This document shows, piece after piece, positions 60,661-64,000 of a stretch of DNA of 64,000 nt (position 1 is its first letter; every line of letters begins with the position of its first letter). Below the pieces are notes generated by a model, which was not told the origin of the DNA, searched no databases, and saw only the letters and a list, made by a program, of their open reading frames with translations. This DNA is from Marchantia polymorpha subsp. ruderalis (taxonomy: Eukaryota; Streptophyta; Marchantiopsida; Marchantiales; Marchantiaceae), in the NCBI GenBank assembly GCA_037833965.1, contig AP031354.1, forward strand, positions 13,804,001 to 13,868,000, given 5' to 3'. The position numbers and the translations under genes were made by a program.

Positions 60661-62139
60661 ATAGGTGAAATTCATCAATAACAACTTGCTTGTCTAGATC
60701 ATGTTACTAGTAATTTGCTTCACCTATATCAGTGGTGCTTCTTGTGTTAGATAAATTAATTACATAATAATTAATTTGTTCATAACAGCATCTGCGGGTG
60801 TAAATTTTTCTATATCAATAAGTGAAGCATAAAAACTTTCTTACTCTTTCAATGATATAGGCTCATCAGAAGAAACATACTAATGAACAATAAACTTACA
60901 GGCTACTGGATCCCACATTTTGTAACCTTCACACTACTAGTATATATAATAAATAACACTTCTTGGATGTAGGATATATGTAGCACTAACTTAGTCATAT
61001 TCTTCTTGGGTATGAATGGATAAGCAATACAACCAAAAATTGTCAAAAAGCTATAATCATCCATTTTTTGTGCTTCAATTCAAACGTTGTAGAGAAATTG
61101 ATCGCACTAGGATGAGAAATGTTTATCTAATAGTCCGCGTGTTTACAATTTTGGTCCAAAATTCACACGATAAACTTGATTGGCTCAATATGCTTCATAT
61201 TTTTTCCAACATTGCTCAATTAAGCCTATCAAAAATAGTTATCTATTGCAAACTATAAATCATAATGAGATGACGAGGCTTGGTGGTCTCTTTGCAATAA
61301 CTGTGAAAAATCTCAGAATTATACATTTTGTTATTATCTATGCACAAATATCTCATATTTTGTCTAGTCTTACTCTCAATTTTGACCTGCCAACTTTTAA
61401 AAATTAGAAACACTTAAGACTTGTGTGTGAGAAAATACATCTACACAAACCTTGAATAATCATACATGAATGATACATAGTACAATTTTCACGAGAGTGA
61501 GGCAATAGTAGAATATGTTCACACTTAATTATGTATATACTCAAGTATTTATTTGGAACTATGTGTTTCAATACCAAAAGCTCTTCTACGATGTTTGCCC
61601 ATGATATAATGTTTATAAAATGTTAAGTCATTTTTTTCCAAATTTGTTGACATTTTCCTTTCATCAAAGAATAACATGAATCTATCACTCATGTGATATG
61701 AAATTACTCATAAACATTGATGTACTTTAGCAAGTATAAATTATTGTGCTTATATACTCAAAGTTTAATCTTATCACATGATCTAAAACACTTTTTTTTG
61801 GGCTCCACTTTAAGTCGTGTTAGTCTAACACATCAAAATAGATGAAGTTTTTTTTTCATGTTATATTTAAACCTAACTTGAACTAATGTACGTTTGATGT
61901 AATCAAACATGTGGATCTTCACAAATTCAACATACTCAAGTTTACAAGACTGATCAATTCTCATAAGAAACTTAGTACTCCAATCTTGAAAAAGTACAAA
62001 AGAATTGTCTTTAATGTAGCAAATGATGTGAGAACAATCATTATCTAAAATTCATATGTCACCAACAACCTTTAGTGAATTTTAGAGTGCAAAACTATGA
62101 TATCATAGATCATAATGTAGCAAATCATACTCCTTGAAG

Positions 62140-62640
62140 TCAAAATAGTTTGTAATGCTTGCCACTAGAGGGAAATCTTCATCTTTAATCTTCACCCAAC
62201 AGTCTTTTGTGATGCGATAGTTCTTGCAAAATTTTTTTAAAACCATCATCTTACTCTTATAAATTTTACCCTATATTGAGATATTTTTTTTCTCTCAAGG
62301 GTTGTACTGTTGGATCTAGATTTTGTACTCTTTTTCAACATGTTTTCAATCATTATGACCAACCTGAAATCTCAGTCAGTGCCAATACGGAGGTGTAGCA
62401 AGATGATGACATAATCTTTCTTCATCAGCTACACCTCATATGTCAAGAGAGCACTTAAAACCTCTTTTTCTATGATGATCTTCCTATCATGATAAAGGAG
62501 TATACATGATAGCATATGTTATGATGACGCAGCGAGCTAAGAATATATAAAACCTTCTTCTTGTTGAAAATCTACTCATCTGAATTTTCAAGATCTCTCA
62601 TTAAATCATCAAAAGTATGGATCTTATCATTTATTATATA
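62140..62640 (-). pseudogene. Copia-3 gag remnant
   Basis: The minus strand reads DKIHTFDDLMRDLENSDE, then KKKVLYILSSL, the usual Copia gag order. Further on, FCKNYRITKDCWVKIKDEDF is a degraded zinc knuckle (first Cys pair reduced, final Cys kept). Several stops interrupt it. Confidence 0.65.
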
Positions 62641-64000
62641 AAATGCAATGTCTTTCAAAATTAAATTTCATAAAAATTTTAAACTAAAGAAATATTTAGA
62701 AATATTATAATGACAATTTTAATTTTTAATGATAATAAATTTTATCTTGATACTCATTTTAATGTTAAAAAACATTTTAAAAAATTCTATGAAGTATTTT
62801 TTAGAATATTTGAAGACAAATTATGCAGAATAAAATATTCATAAATTTGTGAATTAAAAAAAATGATATTGACTTAAATATATCCATGTGTATTGTTTTT
62901 TTGTTCCATTATTTAAAGATAATCATAATAATACTTTATATTTTGAAATTTTAACATACACATAAACCGTATAATAATTAAGTATTTATTTGCATAAATT
63001 TCTTTTAGATCAATATATTGATAATGAATCAAATTATTGTTTAATGTTTGATTTCTTTTGTATTTGATACAATATTTATCAGTTTGTTAAAGTTGTGTAA
63101 CTTTAAGATGATTTGAAAAAGTTTGCTTGATATCATTCAAAGTCAACTTTGTTCTTACTTTTTAAAATTATTATACTTAAAAAAATCAAACTTAATCAAT
63201 CACATCTCTCTGAAAAATAATTTATTGGAATTATATAAATTATCTTGAAATATTCTTCATCAAATTGATGTATTAAAACAATCAATCCATGCAACTAGAT
63301 TTTATTTTTTAAATAGTTATCTCATTCGTTATAAAATTATTTATGCTAATTTTTTTTATCAATTGTCTTTTAATTTTGTTTATACATAATTGATTTTTTC
63401 ATTATTGAAATAATTTTCTGATACAATCGTAATCTATGAGCACATTTTAAATTTCAGTTATGCCTTGTTTGACATTAAAAGTGTATTAAATTATCATAAT
63501 GTCTGATCTTGTTAAACATGTTATGCATTTGAAATTCATTAAAAATAAAAGACATTGCAACATTTCATACATGATCTCAATATTGTTTGAGACATCAATT
63601 TCTAGTTTGTTTTTTTTCCTTCAAGCTAATAGTATCTTTTGAATTATATTGTTTAAACTATAATGTCAATTTGTTTAATATATCCAAGTATTTTAACTTT
63701 AGATGAGCAAATAAATACTAAGCTTATTTCAAAAAACAAAAACGTTCAACAAATATATATGATAATCAATTGTGTATTTTTCATGCTCCAATGAAACTAT
63801 TTGGATTTTATCAATGATATCAACTCTTAATATCTTGCAATTTCACGTGTTTCTATGATGTCTATAACATAAACATAAACATATTATGAAAATAATCATT
63901 TTATCAACAAATTAGATCATGAAATATTACAACAAATAGAAAAGAATCTGCAATACATTTGGATGAATCGTATTATTTAATTAATATTGAAGATAATAAA
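62641..64000. other. AT-rich tract to the window end
   Basis: Strongly AT-rich, no open frame of note. A 5' LTR for Copia-3 would be expected near the left part but could not be recognised. Confidence 0.55.

Larger units (their letters stand above)
58517..62640 (-). mobile_element. Copia-3: heavily decayed Copia element, same family
   Basis: On the minus strand the order is gag (about 62640-62200), integrase region (unreadable), reverse transcriptase (about 60660-59770), RNase H (about 59720-59270), 3' UTR and 3' LTR (58762-58517). Residual protein similarity to Copia-1 is clear and the 3' UTR and LTR also match. No 5' LTR is recognisable; the right boundary is approximate. Confidence 0.78.

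Overview
The window looks like nuclear DNA of a land plant, most likely a non-seed plant such as a bryophyte. The reasons are plant-type GT-AG introns of about 75 to 1,200 bp, Ty1/copia retrotransposons primed by initiator tRNA-Met, and an intact microbial-type terpene synthase-like (MTPSL) gene; among land plants that family is known from non-seed lineages. I cannot name the species. No rRNA, tRNA or CRISPR was recognised.

Gene-bearing islands of ordinary composition alternate with long AT-rich tracts that carry only decayed transposons. Island 1 (1-13.5 kb) holds a four-exon terpene synthase on the minus strand (954-3262), whose splice phases all agree. It also holds a multi-exon gene of unrecognised family on the minus strand (6.2-12.4 kb): its first six coding exons chain in phase, then the frame is broken. 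Island 2 (28.4-35.2 kb) yields one supported candidate, a two-exon secreted proline-rich protein (31338-32791, plus). Island 3 (48.9-54 kb) holds a 560-codon serine-rich open frame on the minus strand.

The AT-rich tracts contain three copies of one Copia family. Copia-1 (17157-21705, plus) has gag, protease, integrase, a reverse transcriptase lacking its catalytic block, and RNase H, all with nonsense codons. Copia-2 (38417-47148, plus) has both LTRs and a primer-binding site but almost no pol. Instead it contains a decayed, intron-free fragment resembling a host CCR4-type deadenylase, then a nested insertion carrying a LINE behind 348-bp tandem units, then tandemly amplified 3' sequence. Copia-3 (58517 to about 62640, minus) is the most eroded. 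Many nonsense codons in the family are former TGG codons changed to TGA or TAG.

A family of foldback elements (MITE-like, terminal motif GGCTAGTTATCC...CTCAC) occurs at about 15.0, 21.7, 24.6, 24.8 and 37.9 kb. The 24.8 kb copy has perfect 80-bp inverted arms that run past the family terminus into flanking DNA.

The most unusual features are the CCR4-like fragment inside the Copia-2 LTR pair, the promoter-like monomers of the LINE, and the terpene synthase with a DNVLD Asp-rich motif. All exon models come from reading splice signals and frames by eye, without transcripts or homology searches.
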